Of a stretch of 40,182 nucleotides of DNA, positions 8,055 to 14,493 are shown piece after piece. Under the pieces are notes generated by a model that saw only the letters and a program-made list of their open reading frames with translations, ran no database searches and had not been told where the DNA came from. The stretch comes from an uncultured Thermomicrobia bacterium (GTDB taxonomy: Bacteria; Chloroflexota; Chloroflexia; Thermomicrobiales; JALYUS01), in assembly GCA_937968015.1 (NCBI GenBank), contig CALBSO010000016.1, positions 1 to 40,182 on the forward strand, written 5' to 3'. A program made the position numbers and the translations under genes. Every line of letters starts with the position of its first letter. Position 1 is the stretch's first letter.

Positions 8055-8270
8055 ATGAGGCTGCTCATTCTCGGTGGCACGCTCTTTCTCGGGCGGCGCC
8101 TGACGGAGGCCGCCTTGGAGCGGGGGCACACGGTCACGCTCTTCAATCGCGGCCTGCATCACGCCGATCTCTTTCCACAGGTCGAGAAGTTGCGCGGCGA
8201 TCGCGATGGCGACCTGATCGCGCTCCACGGCAGGCGGTGGGACGCGGCGATTGACGTGCGTGGCCGGTAG
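8055..8270 (+). pseudogene. Truncated NAD-dependent epimerase/dehydratase
   Basis: A 71-residue frame with a good Shine-Dalgarno (AAAGGGAG) and ATG. It matches the start of an NAD-dependent epimerase: MRLLILGGTLFLGRRLTEAA is the GxxGxxG Rossmann nucleotide-binding motif, followed by LERGHTVTLFNRG and EKLRGDRDGDLIALHGRRWD. The frame stops at AAIDVRGR, where the family (about 300 residues) would continue with the catalytic Tyr-Lys region. The rest is absent, replaced by the minus-strand redoxin gene, whose frame runs antisense into this fragment. It looks like the stub of a deletion or rearrangement and cannot be an active epimerase. Confidence 0.8.
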
Positions 8271-8823
8271 CCGTGATGGGCGCGCGCACCGACGGTGAAG
8301 CGGCCGACGGGCGGGGGGCGGGCGGGGGCGATTCGGGCTGCGCGGTGGCGCTCCACGTAACGCCGCCGCAACTACCCTTCGGCCGTGCGACTTCCCACGC
8401 CCAGCCAAGCGTCGCCTCCACATCCGGTAGGCTGGCGACGCGCCGGGCCGTTCGCCACATCATCACCTGCCCGTCGAGATCGGTGACGATCAGCGCCATC
8501 ACGTCAGGCGCAATCGCAGGCAGCACCCGGGCGCGTACCGCGCCGCCATCCCGCAGGACGGGGAAGGGGAGTGCGGGCAGCGTCCCGGCGACGGACGACG
8601 CCGGGATGACCACGATGACCTCGGTATGCAGCCACGCCAGTTCGTCCCGCCGCGCGGCGAAGGATTGAAGGTATGCGGCGGCGGCCGGGTCGTTCGGCGC
8701 GAGGAAGAGCAGGATGCCGTAGCGCCGTCCCCGCAATCGCGCCGTATTGAACGGTTTTCCATCCCGACCAGGCAAAACGAATGGCGGCACAACGGCAATC
8801 GGCGGATCGGTGGCGCTGACCAT
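8143..8823 (-). CDS. Redoxin-fold protein lacking the peroxidatic cysteine
   Basis: 226 residues from ATG 8823, which follows AAAGGAG. Residues about 8-150 have the AhpC/peroxiredoxin layout: PPFVLPGRDGKPFNTARLRG, then a strand GILLFLAPNDPAAAAYLQSF, then the TEVIVVIPAS strand, PFPVLRDGGAVRARV and ALIVTDLDGQVMMW. The usual TxxC of peroxiredoxins is replaced by NDPAAAA, so classic peroxidase chemistry is not expected. The only cysteine, in KGSCGGVTW, is far from that site. The last 40 or so residues (RQSPRPTACRGARSG and on) are Arg-rich and encoded antisense to the truncated epimerase, so the native stop was probably lost in the same rearrangement. Function unknown. The SixA-like gene is 22 nt upstream. 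Confidence 0.7.
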   Translation of the reverse strand: MVSATDPPIAVVPPFVLPGRDGKPFNTARLRGRRYGILLFLAPNDPAAAAYLQSFAARRDELAWLHTEVIVVIPASSVAGTLPALPFPVLRDGGAVRARVLPAIAPDVMALIVTDLDGQVMMWRTARRVASLPDVEATLGWAWEVARPKGSCGGVTWSATAQPESPPPAPRPSAASPSVRAPITATGHARQSPRPTACRGARSGRHRDRRATSRPVERDRRDAGRD

Positions 8824-8845
8824 CTTCTCGGCTCCTTTCCCGGGT

Positions 8846-9394
8846 TCAATCGTTGTCCTTTTCGTCTGCGTGATCGCGGGAGGCGTGCAGGAGCGGAGAG
8901 ACGATACGTGGCGTGAGGAACCAGTGGAGCAGCCCGCATTCCGGCAGGAGTTGCGACCACCCCTCGATGTCGAGCGCGAGGCAGGCGAGGCCCGCCGTGG
9001 GTAATCGCACGATCGGTTCCGCGTCCACACCGCCGGTGAGCAGGCAGACCAGTTCTTCCAGTCCGGGGTTGTGGCCGACGAGCAGGAGCGTTTTCTCCTC
9101 GTCATAGTCACGCAGTGCGCCAAGTAGCGTATCCACGGAGGCGGCGTAAAGGTCCGGCTCTTCAACGATCGTGCCGCGATACTCCATCGCCGCCGCGACG
9201 AGGCGGGCCGTCTCGCGGGCGCGCATGGCAGTCGAGGTGAGAATAGAGTCCGGGATCAGACCGAGGGCGGCGAGGGCGGCGCCCATCCGTGGCGCGTCCG
9301 CCTCACCACGCGGCGCGAGGGGGCGGTCGTGATCCCGTAGAGTCGTGTTGCCCCGGTCTGATTTGGCGTGCCGCAGTACGAGCAACGTCTTCAT
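8846..9394 (-). CDS. SixA-like histidine phosphatase
   Basis: 182 residues. It starts MKTLLVLRHAKSDRGN, the RHxxS catalytic motif of the SixA branch of the histidine phosphatase superfamily, with His9 as the phospho-acceptor. RPLAPRGEADAPRMG and STAMRARETARLVAAAM follow, then the second catalytic histidine in LLLVGHNPGLEELV. SixA proteins dephosphorylate phosphohistidine, for example on signalling or phosphotransfer proteins. The actual target here is unknown. The family is usually about 160 residues; the tail (ASRDHADEKDND) is short and polar. The left end of a palindromic repeat begins 2 nt upstream of the start codon. Confidence 0.88.
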   Translation of the reverse strand: MKTLLVLRHAKSDRGNTTLRDHDRPLAPRGEADAPRMGAALAALGLIPDSILTSTAMRARETARLVAAAMEYRGTIVEEPDLYAASVDTLLGALRDYDEEKTLLLVGHNPGLEELVCLLTGGVDAEPIVRLPTAGLACLALDIEGWSQLLPECGLLHWFLTPRIVSPLLHASRDHADEKDND

Positions 9395-9396
9395 GA

Positions 9397-9559
9397 GAAC
9401 CGCACCCCTGTCCCCCTCCGCGTGACGGAGAGGGATGCCTTGCCTAAAAAGCGATGTTCTTCAATCATTGCGCTCTCCCGAGGGTCGCTCCCCCCCTCCA
9501 TCGCCGGCGCGGGCGCGGGCGCCCTCTGGGCAGGTGAGAGGGGGCTGGGGGTGCGGTTC
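9397..9559. repeat. Palindromic element A1
   Basis: Inverted ends of 22 bp match at 19 positions: GAACCGCACCCCTGTCCCCC (9397 on) against the complement of GGGGGCTGGGGGTGCGGTTC (ending 9559). The interior carries a GGGCGCCCTCTGGGCAG module. The left end is 2 nt from the sixA-like start codon (minus) and the right end is just before the btuF-like promoter (plus). Related to elements at 10570, 21054, 31188 and 32852. Confidence 0.75.
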
Positions 9560-9564
9560 CTCTA

Positions 9565-9573
9565 TGGTACGAT
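9565..9573 (+). promoter_or_regulatory. Extended -10 upstream of the cobalamin-binding gene
   Basis: TGGTACGAT: the TGn extension plus TACGAT, 62 nt before ATG 9635 and immediately downstream of palindromic element A1. Confidence 0.35.
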
Positions 9574-9634
9574 AGTGTCCGTACAATGTCCCGATTGCCG
9601 GAGCGATCGTCGCGTAGCGGAAGCGAGTCCGCCA

Positions 9635-10573
9635 ATGGTTTCGATACCATCCCGCATTATCTCACTTCTCCCCAGCGCGACGGAGATCGTCTGCGCGCTC
9701 GGCCTCGGTGATGCGCTCGTCGGTGTCTCGCACGAGTGCGACTGGCCGCCGTCCGTTCGCGCGCTGCCGATCCTGACAAGCGCGGCGATCCCGCCGGGGC
9801 TGCCGAGCGGGGAGACGGACCGCCTCGTGCGGGAGCGACTGGCGCGCGGGGAGGGGCTGTATGCGCTCGATACCGCCCTGCTGCACACATTGCAGCCGAC
9901 GCTGATCGTCACGCAGGCGCTTTGCGAAGTCTGCTCCATCGCCCTGCCCGAGGTGCTGCGCGCGGCCCGTACCCTGCCGACGAATCCGCCCGTCATCTCG
10001 CTCGAACCGGGCTGCATCGCGGACATCTTCGGCGACATTCGCCGCGTTGCCGAGTCTGCCGGGATGTCGGAGCGCGCGGCATCAGTTATCCACGAATTGC
10101 AACGACGGCTCGATGCGGTGCGTGGGGCGGTGGCGGGCCGGGAGCGACCACGCGTCGCACTCCTCGAATGGCTCGATCCACCCTTCGTGGCGGGTCACTG
10201 GGGGCCGGAGATGATCGCCATTGCGGGCGGCACGGACCTGTTCGGTGTCGTTGGTGAGAAGAGCGCGCATCTTTGCTGGGAGCAACTGCGAGAGGGCGCT
10301 CCGGATGTGATCGTCGTCGCGCCGTGCGGCTACGATATCGCCCGTGCCCGCGCCGATCTGGCACAGTCCCCGCTCCCGCCGTGGTGGGATGATCTGCCCG
10401 CCGTCCGCTCCGGGTGCGTCTTCGCGATGGACGGCAACGCCCACATCTCCCGCCCCGGCCCGCGCGTCGTGGACGGTACGGAAATTCTCGCCCGTCTGCT
10501 GCACGCGGATGCCTTCGTGGACAGCGCGCCAGTGCATGAGCGGCACGCGGTGATGAGCGTGGCGACGCCCTAA
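9635..10573 (+). CDS. BtuF-like cobalamin-binding periplasmic-type protein without signal peptide
   Basis: 312 residues. MVSIPSRIISLLPSATEIVC followed by ALGLGDALVGVSHECDWP is the N-terminal signature of the helical-backbone substrate-binding fold (BtuF/FhuD class). TLIVTQALCEVCSIA and FVAGHWGPEMIAIAGG follow as in cobalamin-binding members. No export signal is visible: the protein starts directly at the first beta strand, and the upstream in-frame sequence is non-coding. Such signal-less homologues occur in genomes without obvious BtuCD partners; their role is unclear. The next gene encodes the PduO cobalamin adenosyltransferase, which supports a link to B12. The TAA stop is the first part of palindromic element A2. 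Confidence 0.8.
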   Translation: MVSIPSRIISLLPSATEIVCALGLGDALVGVSHECDWPPSVRALPILTSAAIPPGLPSGETDRLVRERLARGEGLYALDTALLHTLQPTLIVTQALCEVCSIALPEVLRAARTLPTNPPVISLEPGCIADIFGDIRRVAESAGMSERAASVIHELQRRLDAVRGAVAGRERPRVALLEWLDPPFVAGHWGPEMIAIAGGTDLFGVVGEKSAHLCWEQLREGAPDVIVVAPCGYDIARARADLAQSPLPPWWDDLPAVRSGCVFAMDGNAHISRPGPRVVDGTEILARLLHADAFVDSAPVHERHAVMSVATP

Positions 10574-10736
10574 CCCCCTTCCTGCGGGTGCGGGCGCAGG
10601 CGCCCTCTGGGCAGCATGGGCAACGTGGGCAGGAGGAAGGGGAGCGAGCCTCGGGAGGATTGAGGCATGAGGGATCAGGCACCGTATTCGGATGGAAGTC
10701 ATCCCTTCCCGTTTCGGGAAGGGGGCCGGGGGGTAG
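10570..10736. repeat. Palindromic element A2 between the cobalamin genes
   Basis: Left end CCTAACCCCCTTCC and right end GGGAAGGGGGCCGGGGGGTAG, roughly inverted. The interior has a GGGCGCCC-type module (10591-10633) and a core related to elements A3 to A5 (ending GTCATCCCTTCC). The TAA in the left end is the stop codon of the btuF-like gene, and the right end finishes 5 nt before the ATG of pduO. Confidence 0.8.
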
Positions 10737-10741
10737 ACGCC

Positions 10742-11305
10742 ATGCAGAAAATATACACCGGGCGCGGCGATGACGGTTACACGAGTCTGATCGGTGGCGC
10801 GCGGGTCGCGAAGTACGATCCACGTCCGGAGGCGTACGGCACCCTCGATGAGGCGTCCGCCGCGCTCGGCCTCGCCCGCGCTACCGCGACATTTCCCGAG
10901 GTGCGCGATGCGATCCTCGAAATGCAGCGTGCCCTCTATCGCCTGATGGCCGAACTGGCAACCGTTGAGGGGAAGACGAGCACCTACGAAATGACCGGGG
11001 CGGATGTCGCCCGTGTCGAGGAACTGACGAACACCTTCACCGCGCAAGTGCCCGTGCAGCGGGAGTTCGTCATTCCCGGCGATACCGTCGCCGGTGCCGC
11101 CCTCGATGTCGCGCGGACGGTCGTGCGGCGCGGCGAGCGGCTGGCGACGCGCCTCGTTCACGAGGGGCACAACGCGAACCCGCACGTCCTCCGCTTCCTC
11201 AACCGCCTCTCCTCTCTCCTCTTCATCCTCGGCCGCTACGAAGACACGCATCAGACCGGCCATGCCTCGACGGTAGCAAAGGAGCAGACAGCAGATAGCA
11301 GATAA
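10742..11305 (+). CDS. pduO: PduO-type ATP:cob(I)alamin adenosyltransferase
   Basis: 187 residues. The protein starts MQKIYTGRGDDGYTSLIGGA, where TGxGDxG-S is the ATP-binding signature of PduO-type adenosyltransferases. AYGTLDEASAALGLARA and the C-terminal cobalamin-side motif ARTVVRRGERLATRL and FLNRLSSLLFILGRYED follow. The enzyme adds the 5'-deoxyadenosyl group of ATP to cob(I)alamin (EC 2.5.1.17) in the cytoplasm. ATG 10742 follows GGGGGGTAG at the edge of repeat A2, which may act as ribosome binding site. The last residues KEQTADSR are encoded by a heptad array (AGCAGAC, AGCAGAT twice, AACAGGC), beyond the normal end of the fold. Confidence 0.93.
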   Translation: MQKIYTGRGDDGYTSLIGGARVAKYDPRPEAYGTLDEASAALGLARATATFPEVRDAILEMQRALYRLMAELATVEGKTSTYEMTGADVARVEELTNTFTAQVPVQREFVIPGDTVAGAALDVARTVVRRGERLATRLVHEGHNANPHVLRFLNRLSSLLFILGRYEDTHQTGHASTVAKEQTADSR

Positions 11306-11310
11306 CAGGC
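11283..11310 (+). repeat. Heptad array AGCAGAT, four units
   Basis: Units AGCAGAC, AGCAGAT, AGCAGAT and AACAGGC run without gaps. The pduO stop codon TAA (11303-11305) is inside the array, so the array writes the C-terminus EQTADSR. Confidence 0.8.
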
Positions 11311-11319
11311 GGAATCGTC

Positions 11320-11339
11320 GGGGCACGCAGCCGTGCCCC
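11320..11339 (+). terminator. Hairpin after pduO
   Basis: GGGGCACG, loop CAGC, CGTGCCCC: an 8-bp GC stem 15 nt after the stop codon. There is no T tract, so it may be a repeat-type palindrome rather than a true intrinsic terminator. Confidence 0.45.
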
Positions 11340-11364
11340 CCGCCTGAATCGGCTAGTACATCCG

Positions 11365-11394
11365 TTCGCAATTTCATCACATTTCTGCTACACT
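11365..11394 (+). promoter_or_regulatory. Promoter of ruvB
   Basis: TTCGCA (11365-11370), 18 bp, TACACT (11389-11394) with TGC just before it. The predicted start point is about 62 nt before the ruvB ATG. Confidence 0.5.
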
Positions 11395-11462
11395 ACGTGC
11401 CAATGCTGCGGCGATCTCTCATCGCGCTCAGCACTCAACAACTTCTCGGAGGAGCGACAGGC

Positions 11463-12551
11463 ATGGACGAAGAGCGGATCCTTTCCAGCGAGGAGGTCGA
11501 GGAAGACCTCGATCTCGATGCGACTTTGCGGCCCCGGCGGATCGCCGAGTATATCGGCCAGGAGAAGGTCAAGGCGAACCTGCAAATTGCCATCGAGGCG
11601 GCGCGGGCACGCGGCGAGGCGCTCGATCACGTCTTGTTCTATGGTCCACCCGGCCTCGGGAAGACAACCCTCGCTACCATCGTCGCCGCCGAACTCGGCG
11701 TTGGTCTGCGCGTTACGTCCGGCCCTGCCATCGAGCGGCCCGGCGACATCGTCTCCATCCTGACCAACCTCAAGCAGGGTGATGTCCTCTTCATTGACGA
11801 GATTCACCGCCTCGCGCGGCCCGTCGAGGAAGTGCTCTACACCGCGATGGAGGACTACGCGGTGGATGTGACGCTCGGCAAGGGGCCGTCCGCCCGGACA
11901 ATGCGCCTCAACCTGCCACCCTTCACGCTCGTCGGCGCGACGACGCGCCTTGCCCTCTTGACCGCTCCGCTCCGCGACCGCTTCGGCGCGATTCACCGCT
12001 TGGAGTTTTACAACGAGACAGCGATGAACCGGATCATCCGGCGCTCCGCCAAAATCCTCGATCTGAAGCTGGAGGCGAACGGCGGCGCGGAGATCGCCCG
12101 CCGCTCTCGTGGCACCCCCCGCATCGCGAACCGCCTCCTCAAGCGCGTGCGTGACTACGCGCAGGTGCGCGCCGACGGCGTCGCGACGGCGGAGGTCGCC
12201 CGCGGCGCCCTCGCCATGCTCGACATTGACGACCTCGGGCTGGATGACACCGACCGCCGCGTCCTGACGACGATCGTCGAGAAGTTCGATGGCGGCCCGG
12301 TTGGCATCGAGACGATGGCGGCGGCGACGAGCGAGGAGACGGACACGATCATGGACGTCTACGAGCCGTACCTGATCCAGCTTGGCTTCCTCCAGCGCAC
12401 GCCGCGCGGCCGCATCGCTACCCGCCGCGCCTATCAGCATCTCGGCATCCCGTACCCGGACCGCCTCGCCCAGCAATCCGCCGCCGCGAATGCTTGGCAG
12501 AGCGCCCTCCCCGGCCTCGACGACGAGCCTGACCCCGACGCCGAACGCTGA
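11463..12551 (+). CDS. ruvB: Holliday junction branch migration ATPase RuvB
   Basis: 362 residues. Visible in order are TLRPRRIAEYIGQEKVKANL, Walker A GPPGLGKTTLA, Walker B FIDEIHRLARPVEEVLY, the sensor LVGATTRLALLTAPLRDRFG with the arginine finger region, and the C-terminal winged helix with GPVGIETMAAATSEETDTIM and FLQRTPRGR. RuvB is the hexameric motor that, with RuvA, drives branch migration of Holliday junctions. The ATG at 11463 follows GGAGGAGC; an in-frame ATG at 11397 lacks a ribosome site. ruvA and ruvC are not in the window. A hairpin spans the stop codon. In many bacteria queA follows ruvB directly; here a toxin-antitoxin pair separates them. Confidence 0.97.
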   Translation: MDEERILSSEEVEEDLDLDATLRPRRIAEYIGQEKVKANLQIAIEAARARGEALDHVLFYGPPGLGKTTLATIVAAELGVGLRVTSGPAIERPGDIVSILTNLKQGDVLFIDEIHRLARPVEEVLYTAMEDYAVDVTLGKGPSARTMRLNLPPFTLVGATTRLALLTAPLRDRFGAIHRLEFYNETAMNRIIRRSAKILDLKLEANGGAEIARRSRGTPRIANRLLKRVRDYAQVRADGVATAEVARGALAMLDIDDLGLDDTDRRVLTTIVEKFDGGPVGIETMAAATSEETDTIMDVYEPYLIQLGFLQRTPRGRIATRRAYQHLGIPYPDRLAQQSAAANAWQSALPGLDDEPDPDAER

Positions 12552-12562
12552 CCGGCGTTCGG
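12541..12562 (+). terminator. Hairpin over the ruvB stop codon
   Basis: CCGAACGC and GCGTTCGG pair over a 6-nt loop TGACCG that contains the ruvB TGA. There is no T run, so termination strength is uncertain. Confidence 0.45.
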
Positions 12563-12569
12563 GGCCGCA

Positions 12570-12578
12570 TGGTACACT
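12570..12578 (+). promoter_or_regulatory. Extended -10 of the second toxin-antitoxin pair
   Basis: TGGTACACT: TGn plus TACACT, 26 nt before ATG 12604 and directly after the ruvB hairpin. It allows expression of the pair, and of queA behind it, apart from ruvB. Confidence 0.45.
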
Positions 12579-12603
12579 GCATCCGTAGGAACGGAGGCAA
12601 CCG

Positions 12604-12918
12604 ATGGTTAATATCAATGCGGTGCGCCAACCCCCGCCCGATCTGAATGACGACGAGAAACGAATATGGGAAGAGGAAGTGCGTGCAATGCGCGCTCTTC
12701 TCGCCAGTCTGCCGCCACCGCCGTCACTTGAGGAACTTGCCCGCGCGCAAGGCGTCCGCATTCCACAGCGTTGGGAAGACCTTAGTCCCGATTGGCTGGA
12801 AGACGAGCGAGAGGACGGAGAGGACTTCGATGAAGTGCGGCGTCGCTGGAAGGAGGAGCAGTTAGCGCTGGAGCAGGAACGCTATGCGCGGCTATTCCCC
12901 GACGATGACGCGACGTGA
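12604..12918 (+). CDS. Antitoxin candidate of a VapC-type pair, unrecognised family
   Basis: 104 acidic residues with a strong Shine-Dalgarno (GGAGG) before ATG 12604. I recognise no DNA-binding fold: there is no clear RHH, AbrB or HTH pattern. The middle SLPPPPSLEELARAQGVRIP and the acidic, helical tail from SPDWLEDEREDGEDFDEV to the end could wrap the toxin's basic groove, as VapB tails do. The stop overlaps the PIN toxin start (GTGA), so translation is coupled. The antitoxin assignment rests on this position. Lower GC content than ruvB or queA suggests the pair was acquired. Confidence 0.65.
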   Translation: MVNINAVRQPPPDLNDDEKRIWEEEVRAMRALLASLPPPPSLEELARAQGVRIPQRWEDLSPDWLEDEREDGEDFDEVRRRWKEEQLALEQERYARLFPDDDAT

Positions 12919-13319
12919 ATGACATCGTATTCCTCGACACGAATATCATCTCATATCTCTTTAATCGCGATACACGGGCGGCGTTGTATCGTCCCCATCT
13001 CGAAAACCGTATCGTGTATCTCTCATTCATGACCGTTGCTGAGATGTATTTCGGTGCTGATCGCGCTCGATGGGGACAAGCCCGGCGTCATCGTTTGAAT
13101 ATGTTCTTGCGGGGCGATCCAGTCGTTCAGAGTACACCGGAAATTTGCGTCCTCTGGGGGCAGATCACTGCTACGTGTGAACATCAGGGTAGGCGGATTC
13201 CGGCTGCGGACGCGTGGATTGCCGCATGTGCGCTCCGCTTTGACGCGCCGCTCGTCACGCATAACCGCAAGGATTTCGAGGCAGTACCCGATCTTCAAAT
13301 CATCTCTGAGAATGAATAG
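12915..13319 (+). CDS. PIN-domain ribonuclease, VapC-like toxin
   Basis: 134 residues from GTG 12915. It has the PIN layout: IVFLDTNIISYLF with the first acidic residue, LSFMTVAEMYFGADRARW with the conserved Glu, IPAADAWIAACALRFDAPLV with the third acidic residue, and THNRKDFEAVPDLQI with the distal polar position. VapC toxins use these to bind Mg2+ and cut RNA, often tRNA. The start overlaps the upstream small acidic gene by 4 nt. The queA start codon follows after 8 nt with no ribosome site of its own, so the toxin pair is wired into the queA transcript. Confidence 0.87.
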   Translation: MNDIVFLDTNIISYLFNRDTRAALYRPHLENRIVYLSFMTVAEMYFGADRARWGQARRHRLNMFLRGDPVVQSTPEICVLWGQITATCEHQGRRIPAADAWIAACALRFDAPLVTHNRKDFEAVPDLQIISENE

Positions 13320-13327
13320 AAATCTCG

Positions 13328-14413
13328 ATGGAAACGCCTGACCCTGACACGACGCTCCATACCAGCGATTTTTCCTACAATCTGCCGCCTGCACTGATCG
13401 CGCAGGAGCCATTGGCGGAGCGGGATGCCTCCCGCCTGCTCGTGCTGGATCGGCGGACGGGCGCGGTCGCGCATGATGGTTTCCGCAATCTCGGCGCGTA
13501 TCTGCGGCCCGGCGATCTGCTCGTCATGAATGATTCGCGCGTCCGGCCCGCGCGGGTCTGGGCGATGAAACCGACGGGCGGGCGGTTGGAGTTGCTGATC
13601 CTCCGGCCCACGGCGGATGGGGACTGGGAAACGCTGGTCAGACCGGGCCGCCGTGCGCCCGTCGGCACGACGTTTACCCTGACCGACCGCGCCGGGCGGA
13701 GCGGGGAGACGCCGGTGCAGGGCGAAGTGCTGGCGAAGGAACCGGACGGCGTGACGCGCATCCGCGTGGACGGCCCGCTCGATCCCGCCCTCGCGCGGCT
13801 CGGCGAGATGCCGCTGCCACCATATATCCACCGCCGCCTGCCGGAAGCGGACGCCGACCGCTACCAGACAACCTACGCCCGCACTACCGGCTCCGCCGCC
13901 GCGCCGACTGCCGGCCTGCACTTCACGCCCGCCTTGCTCGACGCACTACGCGCGAACGGCGTCCGCACCGCGACGGTGACGCTCCATGTCGGCCTCGACA
14001 CCTTCCGCCCCGTCACGGAAGAAGACCCCGCCGCCCACCCGATGCACGCGGAGTGGTACACCGCGAGCGCGGAAACCGCCGCCATCATTTGCGAAACGAC
14101 ACGCGGCGGGGGCCGCATCGTCGCGGTCGGCACGACGAGCGTACGCGTCCTGGAGAGCGTTGCGGCACAGCCCGGCGGCTGGGAGGCGGCCACCGAACGC
14201 GGCGCGGAAGGGTGGACGCGCCTCTTCATCCGCCCCGGCTACACCTTCCGCACGGTGGACGCCCTGATTACGAACTTCCATCTGCCGCGCTCGACGCTGC
14301 TCATGCTCGTTAGCGCCTTCGCGGGCCGCGAGCGCATCCTCGCCGCCTACGCCGAGGCCGTGCGGGAACGGTATCGCTTCTTCTCCTTCGGCGATGCCTG
14401 CTTGATTCAGTGA
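13328..14413 (+). CDS. queA: S-adenosylmethionine:tRNA ribosyltransferase-isomerase QueA
   Basis: 361 residues. FSYNLPPALIAQEPLAERDASRLLVLDR at the N-terminus, LLVMNDSRVRPARVWAMKPTGG, PLPPYIHR, YQTTYARTTGSAAAPTAGLHFTP and LITNFHLPRSTLLMLVSAFAG are all landmarks of QueA. The enzyme transfers and isomerises the ribosyl part of SAM to preQ1 in tRNA to give epoxyqueuosine (EC 2.4.99.17). Length is normal for the family. There is no Shine-Dalgarno before ATG 13328, so translation probably depends on coupling to the PIN gene ending 8 nt earlier. tgt and queG are not in the window. Confidence 0.96.
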   Translation: METPDPDTTLHTSDFSYNLPPALIAQEPLAERDASRLLVLDRRTGAVAHDGFRNLGAYLRPGDLLVMNDSRVRPARVWAMKPTGGRLELLILRPTADGDWETLVRPGRRAPVGTTFTLTDRAGRSGETPVQGEVLAKEPDGVTRIRVDGPLDPALARLGEMPLPPYIHRRLPEADADRYQTTYARTTGSAAAPTAGLHFTPALLDALRANGVRTATVTLHVGLDTFRPVTEEDPAAHPMHAEWYTASAETAAIICETTRGGGRIVAVGTTSVRVLESVAAQPGGWEAATERGAEGWTRLFIRPGYTFRTVDALITNFHLPRSTLLMLVSAFAGRERILAAYAEAVRERYRFFSFGDACLIQ

Positions 14414-14425
14414 ACGCGATGTGCA

Positions 14426-14455
14426 TTCGACTTTTCTCCTGCTAGATGCTACGCT
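14426..14455 (+). promoter_or_regulatory. Promoter of the xylanase gene
   Basis: TTCGAC (14426-14431), 18 bp, TGC-TACGCT with the -10 at 14450-14455. The predicted start is about 32 nt before ATG 14494. Confidence 0.4.
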
Positions 14456-14493
14456 GCCGCATACTGATTCGATGCAGCGGAGAGGGGAGAATA

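Noticed and set aside
9395..9634. A cobalamin riboswitch upstream of the btuF-like and pduO genes
   Set aside because: The conserved B12-box is not found by eye; the spacer is occupied by palindromic element A1.
11388..12761. A long open minus-strand frame opposite ruvB
   Set aside because: Same reason: ruvB is certain and the antisense frame has low-complexity composition.
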